Positions 8,071 through 16,245 of a stretch of DNA of 64,000 nucleotides are shown here, in pieces. The notes below the pieces were generated by a model. That model saw only the letters and a list, made by a program, of their open reading frames with translations. It was not told where the DNA came from and made no database searches. The stretch's first letter is position 1. Each line of letters starts with the position of its first letter. Both the position numbers and the translations under genes were made by a program. The stretch lies in the NCBI GenBank assembly GCA_035949055.1, contig DASZIO010000021.1, positions 1 through 64,000 of the forward strand, read 5' to 3'. The stretch comes from Bog-756 sp035949055 (GTDB lineage Bacteria; Actinomycetota; Acidimicrobiia; Acidimicrobiales; RAAP-2).

Positions 8071-8844
8071 ATGCCCACGCGAGACCAAGCCCCCATCGGA
8101 GCACCATGCTGGGTCGACCTGATGACTTCCGACACGGCAGGTAGCCGGGACTTCTACGGCCAGCTCTTTGGTTGGGCCGCCGAAGAGCCGAACCCCGAGT
8201 TCGGCGGCTATTTCAACTTCACCAAGAATGGTGTCCGGGTCGCCGGTTGCATGGCCAGCCAGCCGGATGCGGGAATGCCCGATGTCTGGTCGGTCTACCT
8301 GGCGACCGATGACGCCCGTAAGACCGTCGACACGGCCGGCGCTCACGGGGGCCAGACCATCGTTCCCCCCATGGATGTGGGAGACCTTGGCACCATGGCC
8401 GTCGTGCTCGATCCCGGAGGTGCGGCAATTGGAATGTGGCAGCCCGGTCTGCACCGGGGATTCGGAATCCTGGCCGAGCCGGATACACCGACGTGGTTCG
8501 AGCTGCATACGAGGAACCACGACGATGCCGTCGACTTCTATCGTGACGTGTTCCGCTGGGACGCCCACACCGTCCCCGACACGCCTCCGGATTTCCGGTA
8601 CACGACCCTCGGCGAAGGCGACGCATCGATGGCCGGGATCATGGACGCCTCGGGCTTCCTCCCCGAAGGGGTACCGGCCTACTGGACGGTCTATTTCGGG
8701 GTCGTTGATGCCGACGCTGCGCTCGAGAAGATCAGTCGTCTCGGGGGTTCGGTGGTTGCCGCCGCGGAGGACACGCCCTACGGCCGGCTGGCCACGGCGG
8801 CCGATCCGACAGGCGCCCAGTTCAGGGTGATCGCCAACAACTGA
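8071..8844 (+). CDS. Two-domain VOC (glyoxalase/bleomycin-resistance fold) protein, CFP30B-like
   Basis: From ATG 8071 (GGAGAGGAG 8 bases upstream) the protein has 257 aa in two VOC halves: the first begins PCWVDLMTSDTAGSRDFYGQ with LFGW, the second PTWFELHTRNHDDAVDFYRD. Each ends with a D-P-x-G-A motif (DPGGAAIGMW, DPTGAQFRVI). The layout matches the mycobacterial CFP30B family, whose substrate is uncertain (methylglyoxal-type detoxification proposed). An upstream in-frame ATG at 7978 would add 31 polar residues with no family match. The leader holds two tandem copies of a 15-bp unit (GAAACCGAATCGATA at 8017, GAAACCGAACCGATA at 8032), possibly regulatory. Confidence 0.82.
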   Translation: MPTRDQAPIGAPCWVDLMTSDTAGSRDFYGQLFGWAAEEPNPEFGGYFNFTKNGVRVAGCMASQPDAGMPDVWSVYLATDDARKTVDTAGAHGGQTIVPPMDVGDLGTMAVVLDPGGAAIGMWQPGLHRGFGILAEPDTPTWFELHTRNHDDAVDFYRDVFRWDAHTVPDTPPDFRYTTLGEGDASMAGIMDASGFLPEGVPAYWTVYFGVVDADAALEKISRLGGSVVAAAEDTPYGRLATAADPTGAQFRVIANN

Positions 8845-8919
8845 TCACCTGTAGCTGATCACCGCAGCCGAGCCCAGCTCAGACCGCCGGACAGTTCACC
8901 CAGCGGACGGGCGCTCGGG

Positions 8920-9519
8920 CTAACCGGTTCCGGTCCCGCGCCCCCCGGCGCGCAGCCCGTCCATCAGGAGGTTGAGCAGGCGTCGGGCTCGGTCGCCTCG
9001 CGGCGGGTCCGAGGCGGTCATCCAGATTCCGCGCAGGGTGCAGAGGATGTCGTCGACGTCGACGTCCTCCCGGATCACGTCTGCTTCCCACCCGGCTTCC
9101 ATGAGGACTTGGAGTGCGCCGACGACCTGCTCACGTGTGTCGGCCAGTCGTCCCGAGGTGGCACCGACCACGGCACTCAGGGCTTCGGCCATGTCTCGCT
9201 TGCTCGCCACGTAGTCGACGAACCACTGCATCCACTCGCGAAGGGCCACGTCGGGCGGAAGGGTGGCAAGCAACCCGTTCGTGGCCGTGCACAGCTGGTC
9301 GATCTCGTCGCCGTATGCCTCGACGACCAGGGCCTCCCGGGTGGGGAAGTGGCGGTAGAGGGTGCCGATGCCCACCCCGGCCTCCTTGGCGATCGCCTCG
9401 AGTGACACGTCGCCGTCCGACCGGGACAGCATCGAGACCGCTACGCCCAACAGCGCGTGGCGGTTGTTCAACGCATCGGACCGCAGCCGCCGACCGGCTA
9501 CGCCCTCGTCGCCCCTCAC
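8920..9519 (-). CDS. TetR-family transcriptional regulator
   Basis: The 199-aa protein has an N-terminal TetR DNA-binding domain: VSLEAIAKEAGVGIGTLYRH followed by FPTREALV is the helix-turn-helix. The C-terminal half is helical ligand-binding region. I prefer the GTG at 9519, which puts the HTH at the usual depth; a GTG at 9591 is also in frame but would place two strong palindromes (9547-9589) inside the gene. Those palindromes probably form its own operator. It lies downstream of the leftward nitronate monooxygenase gene; the targets could include either neighbour. Ligand unknown. Confidence 0.82.
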   Translation of the reverse strand: MRGDEGVAGRRLRSDALNNRHALLGVAVSMLSRSDGDVSLEAIAKEAGVGIGTLYRHFPTREALVVEAYGDEIDQLCTATNGLLATLPPDVALREWMQWFVDYVASKRDMAEALSAVVGATSGRLADTREQVVGALQVLMEAGWEADVIREDVDVDDILCTLRGIWMTASDPPRGDRARRLLNLLMDGLRAGGRGTGTG

Positions 9520-9546
9520 GCTCTTCAGGGTGGTACGAGGGTTTAT

Positions 9547-9617
9547 CGGAGGGCCCTCCGGAAAGTCGGTTCTGAGCGGAGGTCCCTCCACTTCGGATCA
9601 AGCTACTGCAGCAGTAC
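9547..9617. promoter_or_regulatory. Candidate TetR operator: paired palindromes 30 bp apart plus a third dyad
   Basis: CGGAGGGCCCTCCG at 9547-9560 is a perfect 14-bp palindrome. CGGAGGTCCCTCC at 9577-9589 repeats it with one change, exactly 30 bp (about three helical turns) away. A third dyad, TACTGC-A-GCAGTA, lies at 9605-9617. All sit directly in front of the TetR gene, where autoregulatory operators are expected. Binding is inferred. Confidence 0.5.
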
Positions 9618-9665
9618 GACGAGTCGGGGTATTTCTTCGGGTCACCGTTGGGACAGGCGGACTCT

Positions 9666-9716
9666 GTGGAACCAGCACTGCAGTGGAACCAGCACTGCAG
9701 TGGAACCAGCGCTGCG
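9666..9716. repeat. Three tandem 17-bp repeats containing CACTGCAGTG palindromes
   Basis: GTGGAACCAGCACTGCA occurs at 9666-9682 and 9683-9699, with an imperfect third copy at 9700-9716. Each junction makes the perfect palindrome CACTGCAGTG (9677-9686, 9694-9703). The array lies in the 330-bp gap between the TetR gene and the nitronate monooxygenase gene. It may be a protein-binding array or slippage-derived; no other gene is seen in the gap. Confidence 0.6.
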
Positions 9717-9849
9717 GTTAGACAGTGCTGCGGTGGAATCGGGAGATCTGGGGTGAGTGGGCCGTTGGCAGGGAATTGGCGGTGCGGGACGGCAGAACGG
9801 GGCCAGCCGCCGGCGTTACATACCGATGCCGGTTACCAGCTGGGGTGCT

Positions 9850-10971
9850 TCAGACGGCCACGCCCGCCTGGAGCCGCTCGGTGACCTCGAGGTATTCCTC
9901 GACCATGGAATAGACCACGTCTTTTGCCTTGCGCACAGTGGTGGCCCGCCCGATGACCTGCCCGCACGGGTTGAAGTTGACATCTCTGGCCTGCTCCGGA
10001 TACCGGTGACCCCGGGACACGGCTTCGATGGCCACCATCATCTGCAGTGGCATGGGTAGGGGCTCGGGCGTGTCTTCCGCCTCCCACGCCTCGGTCCAGT
10101 CGTTCTTGAGCATCCGGCAGGGCTTGCCGGTGAATGATCGGGAGCGCACTGTGTCGCGGCTGGAGGCACCGAGGTAGGTCTCCATCTGCCTGGGTGGGAT
10201 GTCCGCCTCCTCGACTGTGAGCCACAATGTGCCCGACCACACTCCCTGGGCGCCGAGGGCCATGGCTGCCGCCATCTGGCGGCCGCTGCCCACGCCGCCG
10301 GCGGCGAGGACCGGGATGGGGGAGACGGCGTCGATGACCTCGGGCCAAAGGACGATGCTGCCCACGTCGCCCGTGTGCCCGCCGCCCTCAGATCCCTGGC
10401 AGACGATGAAGTCCAGTCCGGCCGCCTTGTGGCTGAGCGCGTGCTTGACCGATCCGGCCAGGGCACCGATCATCAACCCGGCACCCTGGATCCTCTCGAC
10501 CACATCGGGCGGGGGCGTGCCGAGGGCATTGGCGATCAGCTTGACGTTGGGGTGCCGGAGCGAAACGTCGATGAGACCGGCGGCATGGGCTGCCGTCCAC
10601 CCGATCATTCCGTTCGTGCGACGCTCGTCCTCGGGAATCTGCGGAACGTGGTGCTCCTCGAGGATCTTGAGCGCGAACTCACGGTGGCCGGGTGGGACAA
10701 GGCCGCGGATCTGGGCCTCGAGCTTGGCGGGGTCCATCTCGTCCATGCCCTCGTACTTGGCCGGGATGACAATGTCGACGCCGTAGGGCCTGTCCCCGAC
10801 GTGTTCATCGATCCAGCTGAGCTCCACCTCCAGCTGCTCCGGGTCGAAGCCGATGGCTCCGAGCACACCGATGCCTCCGGCGTTGCTGACGGCTGCCACC
10901 ACGTCCCGGCAGTGGGTGAAGGCGAAGATAGGGAACTCGATTCCCAGCTTCTGGCGGATCTCAGTGTTCAT
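9850..10971 (-). CDS. Nitronate monooxygenase / 2-nitropropane dioxygenase family flavoprotein
   Basis: This 373-aa TIM-barrel flavoprotein opens with the family's substrate/FMN region (FPIFAFTHCRDVVAAVSNAG, GIGVLGA), has the phosphate-binding SEGGGHTGD loop near the middle and the second glycine motif VLAAGGVGSG followed by GAQGVWSGT. Nitronate monooxygenases oxidise alkyl nitronates with FMN; many family members with this architecture are instead annotated as enoyl reductase-like FMN proteins, so the substrate is open. It is 69 bp downstream of a TetR gene on the same strand and may share its control. Confidence 0.8.
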   Translation of the reverse strand: MNTEIRQKLGIEFPIFAFTHCRDVVAAVSNAGGIGVLGAIGFDPEQLEVELSWIDEHVGDRPYGVDIVIPAKYEGMDEMDPAKLEAQIRGLVPPGHREFALKILEEHHVPQIPEDERRTNGMIGWTAAHAAGLIDVSLRHPNVKLIANALGTPPPDVVERIQGAGLMIGALAGSVKHALSHKAAGLDFIVCQGSEGGGHTGDVGSIVLWPEVIDAVSPIPVLAAGGVGSGRQMAAAMALGAQGVWSGTLWLTVEEADIPPRQMETYLGASSRDTVRSRSFTGKPCRMLKNDWTEAWEAEDTPEPLPMPLQMMVAIEAVSRGHRYPEQARDVNFNPCGQVIGRATTVRKAKDVVYSMVEEYLEVTERLQAGVAV

Positions 10972-11040
10972 GGCGCAGCTCCCCGATCGGGTCGTTCCAA
11001 TGCTTCGGTGGTCTTTTGTTCGTCGGTCCCTGGTGGGCTG

Positions 11041-11790
11041 TCACTCTCCGGCCGACGGTGAGTGGTTCTTCTCCGCCATGAGCCGAGAATCCGACCTGGC
11101 ACGGGCAGCCCGGCTCTCCGCGGTGCGCCGAGAGCCCCGACCGCCGTGGTGGCGGCGCTCATCCAGGCCAAGTAGGGCGGACAGCCCGCGAAGGGCCAGC
11201 TCGTCGGTGACCGTGGCCGGCTCGAGGTTGCGCTGCATGGCCAGGCCGATCAGGAGGGCCCTCACCAGGACGGCAAGATCGTCGGGACCTGCTGAGGGTT
11301 GTGCTCCCACCGCCGCCGTCCATTCCTCGAGGTGACGTGCGCTGAAGCGACGAGCTTCTGCATTGCGCGACCGCAGAACTTCGGCGACCTCCGGGTCACG
11401 GACCGCTCGCAACCACAGCTCGTGCTCCAGCAGGTACCAGTGCCCGGTACAGCGGCCCGAACCGTCGGCCACGTTGTCCCACACCGCGGCCAATTGGTCA
11501 TGGGGAGAGTGGCTCACGGCCACCTCGGCAAGCAGCACCGCCAGCACCGAGTCCTTCAGTGAATCGAGCAATGCCAGCAAGATGCCTTGCTTGCTACCGA
11601 AGTGGGCGTATACCGCGCCCGACGTTCGTCCTGCGGCTTCGGCGACGGCGTCGATGGACACCGCGTCGATTCCCTGCTCGGCGAAGAGGCCAGCGGCGGC
11701 GGCCAGCAGCCGGGCCCGTGTTTCGGCTTTTCGTTCCTCTTGGGTCTGGGACACCTTCCCCCGGTCTGTCGCGAGCCTCGGGTCTGTCAC
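11041..11790 (-). CDS. TetR-family transcriptional regulator
   Basis: The 249-aa protein carries an N-terminal TetR domain: ETRARLLAAAAGLFAEQGID, then VSIDAVAEAAGRTSGAVYAH with FGSKQGILLAL. The rest is a helical sensor region with a basic Arg-rich tail after about residue 215. It is divergent from the aldehyde dehydrogenase gene and upstream of the nitronate monooxygenase gene, so it probably regulates one or both; this is inference from position. Confidence 0.82.
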   Translation of the reverse strand: MTDPRLATDRGKVSQTQEERKAETRARLLAAAAGLFAEQGIDAVSIDAVAEAAGRTSGAVYAHFGSKQGILLALLDSLKDSVLAVLLAEVAVSHSPHDQLAAVWDNVADGSGRCTGHWYLLEHELWLRAVRDPEVAEVLRSRNAEARRFSARHLEEWTAAVGAQPSAGPDDLAVLVRALLIGLAMQRNLEPATVTDELALRGLSALLGLDERRHHGGRGSRRTAESRAARARSDSRLMAEKNHSPSAGE

Positions 11791-11988
11791 GAGGTGATTC
11801 GGCCAACGTACATATATTGGAATCGTTATGCAACTGTGACGGGGTCCGCAGGCTGGAACCTGACCCCGTTGTAACCCCCACCCCGGGGGGACCCTGCGAG
11901 TGCGGTGGCACCAGCCCCGGACCGCCGCCCGACAGTCCTATGGTGGGCGTGGACAGAGAAGGGGACAGGGCGAGGAAGGGAGAACACC
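11791..11988. promoter_or_regulatory. Divergent control region between TetR and aldehyde dehydrogenase genes
   Basis: The gap contains an unusually AT-rich patch (about 11808-11832, with ACATATATTGG) suited to promoters, and a dyad ACGGGGTC (11839-11846) / GACCCCGT (11862-11869) separated by 15 bases. The dyad could be an operator or a leader hairpin. No promoter boxes can be assigned with certainty. Confidence 0.4.
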
Positions 11989-13422
11989 ATGCCGCCGATG
12001 ACCCGGGTCGACCGCGACAAGCTCTACATCGGAGGGGCGTGGGTTCCCTCGAGCGGATCGGGCACGATCGAGGTGATCGATTCAGCCAACGAGGCGGTCA
12101 TCGGGAGTGTGCCCGAGGGAACTGTCGACGACATCCAACGGGCCGTGAGCGCCGCCGCCTCCGCCTTCCCGTCGTGGTCGGCTACGCCCGTCTCCGACCG
12201 GACAGAGATATTGACCAAGGTGAGCTCGATTCTGGGCGAGCGGATGGACTCGATCGCCGATCTGATCGCCCATGAGGTCGGGATGCCCATCATGCTCTCC
12301 CGGTTGGTCCAGGTTGGATTGCCAGTTGCGTCGTTCTCCTCGATGGCGCAGGTCGCAGCGGATTTCACCTGGGAACAGACCCTCGGCAATTCCGTCGTGG
12401 TCCGCGAGCCGATCGGTGTGGTGGGAGCCATAACACCGTGGAACTTCCCACTGCACCAGATCGCGGCCAAGGTGGCCCCGGCCCTGGCCGCCGGGTGCAC
12501 TGTCGTGCTCAAGCCGAGCGAAGTGGCGCCATTGAACGCCTTCGTGCTGGCGGACATCTTCGAGGAGGTGGGCCTGCCCGCTGGGGTGTTCAATCTGGTC
12601 ACTGGTTTCGGCCCTGTCGTGGGTGAGGCCCTGGCCTCTCATCCTGGGGTCGACATGGTGTCCTTCACCGGCTCGACGCGGGCCGGAAGGCGGGTCGCCG
12701 AGCTGGCGGCAGCGACGGTCAAGCGCGTGGCTCTCGAGCTCGGCGGCAAGTCCGCCAACGTCATCCTGTCTGACGCCGACCTGACTCAGGCGGTGCCCGA
12801 CGGCGTGGCCAAGTGCTACATCAACTCCGGTCAGACCTGCAGCGCGCTCACCCGGATGCTCGTGCCGCGAGAGCGGCTGGCTGAAGCCGAGGAGCTGGCC
12901 GTCGAGACGGCGCGCTCGTTCACGCCCGGTGATCCGTTCGACGATGCCACACGTCTCGGACCGCTCGTGTCGGCGGTGCAGCGGGACCGGGTCCGCTCTT
13001 ACATCGAAAAGGGAGTGGGCGAAGGGGCCAAATTGCTGACCGGCGGGGCCGAATCCCCCGATGGGCTCGATCGAGGCTTCTTCGTGCAGCCCACCGTGTT
13101 CTCCTCTGTGTCTCCCGACATGGTCATTGCCCGTGACGAGATCTTCGGACCCGTACTGTCGATCATCCCCTACGACTCCGAGGAGGAGGCGATCGAGATG
13201 GCCAACGACACCGACTACGGATTGGCGGGGGGAGTGTGGTCGTCCGACCCCGAGCGGGCCAGGGCGGTGGCGGGGCGGCTCCGGGCCGGGCAGGTCGAGG
13301 TCAACGGCGGCGGGTTCAATCCGATGGCTCCGTTCGGGGGGTACAAGCAGTCAGGGAACGGGCGAGAGTTCGGGGCGTTCGGGCTCGAGGAGTACCTCGA
13401 GGTGAAGTCGCTCCAGCTCTGA
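11989..13422 (+). CDS. NAD(P)-dependent aldehyde dehydrogenase
   Basis: This 477-aa protein covers a full aldehyde dehydrogenase. It shows the N-terminal LYIGGAWVPS, the GAITPWNFPL cofactor segment, FTGSTRAGRRV, the general-base glutamate in LELGGKSAN and the catalytic cysteine in NSGQTCSALTRM, then EIFGPVLSIIPY and a C-terminal PFGGYKQSGNGRE. The ATG at 11989 follows GAGGAAGGGAG. The enzyme oxidises aldehydes to acids; substrate not determinable. It is divergent from a TetR gene that is its likely regulator and converges on the ACAD-fold gene 57 bp away. Confidence 0.9.
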   Translation: MPPMTRVDRDKLYIGGAWVPSSGSGTIEVIDSANEAVIGSVPEGTVDDIQRAVSAAASAFPSWSATPVSDRTEILTKVSSILGERMDSIADLIAHEVGMPIMLSRLVQVGLPVASFSSMAQVAADFTWEQTLGNSVVVREPIGVVGAITPWNFPLHQIAAKVAPALAAGCTVVLKPSEVAPLNAFVLADIFEEVGLPAGVFNLVTGFGPVVGEALASHPGVDMVSFTGSTRAGRRVAELAAATVKRVALELGGKSANVILSDADLTQAVPDGVAKCYINSGQTCSALTRMLVPRERLAEAEELAVETARSFTPGDPFDDATRLGPLVSAVQRDRVRSYIEKGVGEGAKLLTGGAESPDGLDRGFFVQPTVFSSVSPDMVIARDEIFGPVLSIIPYDSEEEAIEMANDTDYGLAGGVWSSDPERARAVAGRLRAGQVEVNGGGFNPMAPFGGYKQSGNGREFGAFGLEEYLEVKSLQL

Positions 13423-13479
13423 GGTCGCGTGGTCCTGGCACTCGGGATCCGCATGATCGCGTATGACCACCTGGGCGGC

Positions 13480-14658
13480 TCACATTCCGATCTGGTCGTC
13501 GATCAGGCCGAGTCGGACCTGGGCGGCATCGGTGTAGGTCTTCTCGCTGATGAAGATGTGCTGGGTTCCGGTGTACATGTCCCTGAAGGCACGCTCGAGG
13601 CGGCTCCCCTCGCGGATGGCCGAGGTGCCGGCGGCCAGGTGGGCCCACTGCACGATCTCGCGGCTGGCCTCGGTGGCATAGGTCGCGGCCACCCGCATGT
13701 CGGCACGCATCTCCGGCGAGAGGTCGTGCTCGCTCCTCACCTGCTCCTCTATCTCGTTGAAGGTCGTCACCACCAGCAGGTACGCCGCCTTCCACATGGC
13801 CTGATGGTGGGCCAGGTTCCGCTGGAACGACGCCTTGTGGGCGATTGAGGAGTCGTCGCCCATCCTCACCTTGGTCAGGGCAAGCTCGGTGACGTCGTCG
13901 ATCATGCTCCTCGAGACACCCAGTGCCCATGAGGCGTGTCCAGCCGCCGTGATGGGAAGGAGGCCCATCTTGAACGCGGGCGAGTCGCCCCGCCGCGGTG
14001 TCCGGCAGAACAGATCGAAGGTGCGGTAGGCCGGGACGAACAGGTCGCTCACCTCGTAGTCGTAGGATCCGGTGCCCTTCAGGCCCTGGACGTGCCAACC
14101 GTCGGTGAAGGTGACCTCGTTGCGCGGGATCACCGCCACCTTCAGAACGGGAAGCTCGTCCTCGCCGACGATCATCGAGCCGTCCTTCATCGGGATGAAG
14201 CCGGCGGCGACGTACTCGGAGTGCCCGGTCCCGGAGCCGAAGTTCCACGCTCCGGTCAGGCGGTAGCCGCCCTCGACCGACTCGGCCAGGCTCTTCGGGA
14301 AGAATTGCCCCCCGACGGTGATCCGATTGCCGTGCTCCGTGAAGACTTCGTCAAACCCTTCTTGTGGCAGATAGGCCGCAGAGACCGCGGCGGACGGGAG
14401 GTTCGCGATCCCGATCCATCCCAGCGACGCGTCCTGCCAGGCCAGCTCTATCCAGGTCTCGATCATGTCGTGGAACGTCGGCTCGCTTCCGCCGGCCACG
14501 ACGGGGTTGAAACACTGCATGAGGCCGCTGTCCCAGAGGGCCGCCACCGTTCGCTGGGTTAGGGTGCGGTCCTTCTCGGAGGCGGCCGCCTCCTCCGCGA
14601 CCACCTGCCGCAGGGTCCGCGCCGCCTCGGGCCCTCTGACGTTCAGCTGGGTCGGCAC
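13480..14658 (-). CDS. Acyl-CoA dehydrogenase-fold flavoprotein, probably a flavin-dependent monooxygenase type
   Basis: The 392-aa protein starts at GTG 14658, with TGAGGAG upstream. The three-domain ACAD fold is visible: helical N-terminus, a beta domain (GNRITVGGQFFPKSLAESVE, YRLTGAWNFGSGTGHSEYVA) and a helical C-terminus. The GAWNFGSG segment and the type-2 C-terminal domain resemble HsaA/HpaB-like hydroxylases and related monooxygenases rather than true acyl-CoA dehydrogenases. These use reduced flavin from a partner reductase, which is not visible nearby. It probably forms an operon with the SnoaL-like gene upstream, which fits a degradative pathway for an aromatic or alicyclic compound. 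Confidence 0.75.
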   Translation of the reverse strand: MPTQLNVRGPEAARTLRQVVAEEAAASEKDRTLTQRTVAALWDSGLMQCFNPVVAGGSEPTFHDMIETWIELAWQDASLGWIGIANLPSAAVSAAYLPQEGFDEVFTEHGNRITVGGQFFPKSLAESVEGGYRLTGAWNFGSGTGHSEYVAAGFIPMKDGSMIVGEDELPVLKVAVIPRNEVTFTDGWHVQGLKGTGSYDYEVSDLFVPAYRTFDLFCRTPRRGDSPAFKMGLLPITAAGHASWALGVSRSMIDDVTELALTKVRMGDDSSIAHKASFQRNLAHHQAMWKAAYLLVVTTFNEIEEQVRSEHDLSPEMRADMRVAATYATEASREIVQWAHLAAGTSAIREGSRLERAFRDMYTGTQHIFISEKTYTDAAQVRLGLIDDQIGM

Positions 14659-14802
14659 GCGGTACTCCTCACAGGATCGGCCATGGACGCTCGACCTGCA
14701 TGCGATCACACGCCGAGCTGCTCGGGCAACCCCACCCACCGTCCGACGGTCGAGCCGTGGTTCCTGTCGGGAGCGGATCGGCTCCGGTCGGAGCGAGACG
14801 GA

Positions 14803-15249
14803 TCACGTCGGCAGCGGCTTCAGCACGTGGCGGCTCACGTCCCCGACCAGGTCGATGAAGTACCGTCGCTCGGCGAACCGCCAGGCCCCCTCCGCCCGCT
14901 CGAATCGGTCGTGGTAGCGCCCGGCCAGAATGGGCTGGAGGGGTAGGCCTTCGACTGCCTGCAGCACCATCCAATACGACCGTGCCGACGCCCGCCCCGC
15001 GTCCCCGTCGATCTCGAGGATGAGATTGGTCGTCATGTGCTTGGTCCTCGGTGTCCCGTCGGAGTAGCGCCGAGTGGTAGCGGTGAACATGGCCGCCAGG
15101 GCGTCCCGGCCTCGCAACAGTGACGAGCTAGTACCGTCGCCCACCCCAGCGTTGCCGAGCAGGTCGGCCACTCCGGCGAAGTCTCCGCTGTCGATGAGCT
15201 CCGCATACCTGGCGATGAGATTGCCGAGCACGGTGCTGTCGTCGGCCAC
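14803..15249 (-). CDS. SnoaL / NTF2-like protein
   Basis: The 148-aa protein has the cone-shaped NTF2-like pattern: an N-terminal helix (LIARYAELIDSGDFAGVADL), a middle segment with TKHMTTNLILEIDGD and a C-terminal RYHDRFERAEGAWRFAERRY. Such proteins include dehydratases, isomerases and small ring-hydroxylating partners; residues alone do not define the reaction. GTG 15249 follows a GGGGGAGG stretch. It precedes the ACAD-fold gene by 144 bp in the same direction. Confidence 0.7.
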   Translation of the reverse strand: MADDSTVLGNLIARYAELIDSGDFAGVADLLGNAGVGDGTSSSLLRGRDALAAMFTATTRRYSDGTPRTKHMTTNLILEIDGDAGRASARSYWMVLQAVEGLPLQPILAGRYHDRFERAEGAWRFAERRYFIDLVGDVSRHVLKPLPT

Positions 15250-15264
15250 GCCTCCCCCTCAGTC

Positions 15265-15289
15265 GGCCACGGCGGAATCAGCCGTGGCC
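15265..15289 (-). terminator. Strong intercistronic hairpin (9-bp stem, 7-nt loop)
   Basis: GGCCACGGC (15265-15273) and GCCGTGGCC (15281-15289) are perfect inverted repeats. The hairpin is downstream of the leftward fabI and 15 bp upstream of the SnoaL start. There is no T-run, so it may be a Rho-dependent or actinobacterial-type terminator, or a translation-control hairpin for the next gene. Confidence 0.45.
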
Positions 15290-15299
15290 CCCTCGAACA

Positions 15300-15337
15300 C
15301 CCCGGCGTTGACCACGTCGGCGTTGAACACGCCGGGG
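15300..15337 (-). terminator. Second hairpin after fabI (9-bp stem, 20-nt loop)
   Basis: CCCCGGCGT (15300-15308) pairs perfectly with ACGCCGGGG (15329-15337). With the adjacent 15265-15289 hairpin it makes a double stem-loop in the 145-bp gap after fabI, consistent with transcription ending or being attenuated there. Confidence 0.45.
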
Positions 15338-15394
15338 TTGCAGGAGCCGGCGCTCTCGGTCCGGATCACCCCGGCATGGGGATCATCACCGCGG

Positions 15395-16183
15395 TCAGAC
15401 GCCAATGGCGTGGAGCCCCCCGTCGACATGGAGAATCTCACCGGTCGTCATCGGCAGGAGGTCGGAGAACAGGGCCGTGCAGGCGCGGGCCACGACGTCG
15501 GTGTCCAGGACGTCCCATCCGAGGGGGGCCCGCTCGGACCAGGTGTCTTCAAAGCTGCTGAAACCGGGGATGGACTTGGCCGCCAGGGTCTTGACCGGCC
15601 CGGCGGCGACCAGGTTGACCCGGATCCGATCGGGCCCGAGGTCTCGGGCCAGGTAGCGGGAGAGCGATTCCAGCGCAGCCTTCGAGACACCCATCCAGTC
15701 GTAGGCGGGCCACGCCACGCTGGCATCGAAATCCAGTGCCACGACCGAGCCCCCCGGCCCGCCCCCCGCCCCGGCGGCCACCAGCATCGGACGGAACGTC
15801 TCGACCAGCGCCTTGAGCGAATAAGCCGAGACGTGGAGGGCCACCTGGACCTGATCCCAGTCCGCCTGGAATATGTCCCCGCCCAGGCACTCGGGGGGCG
15901 CGTAGCCGATGGCGTGCAGCAGCCCGTCCAGCCGGTCCCAATCGGCGCTCAGGGAGATGGCCGCCTCGGCCAGCTGCTCCGGCTTGGTGACGTCGATCTC
16001 GAGCACGTCTGCCTCGACCGGGAGCTTGCGGGCCGTGCGGCGGGTGAGGGAAAGGCCGCGCCCCGCTCCACTGAGCACCACCTCGGCTCCTTCCTGTTGC
16101 GCTGATCGCGCCACCGCGAATGCCAGCGAGGCGTCGGTGAGCACGCCGGTCACCAGTATCCGCTTACCCTCGAGGAGTCCCAT
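15395..16183 (-). CDS. fabI: Enoyl-[acyl-carrier-protein] reductase, FabI/InhA type
   Basis: The 262-aa protein closely follows mycobacterial InhA: GLLEGKRILVTGVLTDASLA at the start, HAIGYAP, DFDASVAWPAYDWM and the Tyr161-x6-Lys168 pair (YDWMGVSK), then VNLVAAGPVKTLAAKSIPGF and ERAPLGWDVLDT. It reduces the enoyl-ACP double bond with NADH in the last step of each fatty acid elongation round (FAS II), in the cytoplasm. The substrate loop is present. It is divergent from npdG, with 62 bp between starts. Confidence 0.93.
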   Translation of the reverse strand: MGLLEGKRILVTGVLTDASLAFAVARSAQQEGAEVVLSGAGRGLSLTRRTARKLPVEADVLEIDVTKPEQLAEAAISLSADWDRLDGLLHAIGYAPPECLGGDIFQADWDQVQVALHVSAYSLKALVETFRPMLVAAGAGGGPGGSVVALDFDASVAWPAYDWMGVSKAALESLSRYLARDLGPDRIRVNLVAAGPVKTLAAKSIPGFSSFEDTWSERAPLGWDVLDTDVVARACTALFSDLLPMTTGEILHVDGGLHAIGV

Positions 16184-16245
16184 GACCGGCTCAGGTTACC
16201 GTCACCGCCTCAGCCGGCCGGGACGGCGTCGTGTGCAAGGGTTGA

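Noticed and set aside
15259..15441. Minus-strand short frame with repeated GVFNADVVNAGVF-like text resembling pentapeptide repeats
   Set aside because: It overlaps fabI and is produced by the two hairpins; too short to be a repeat protein.
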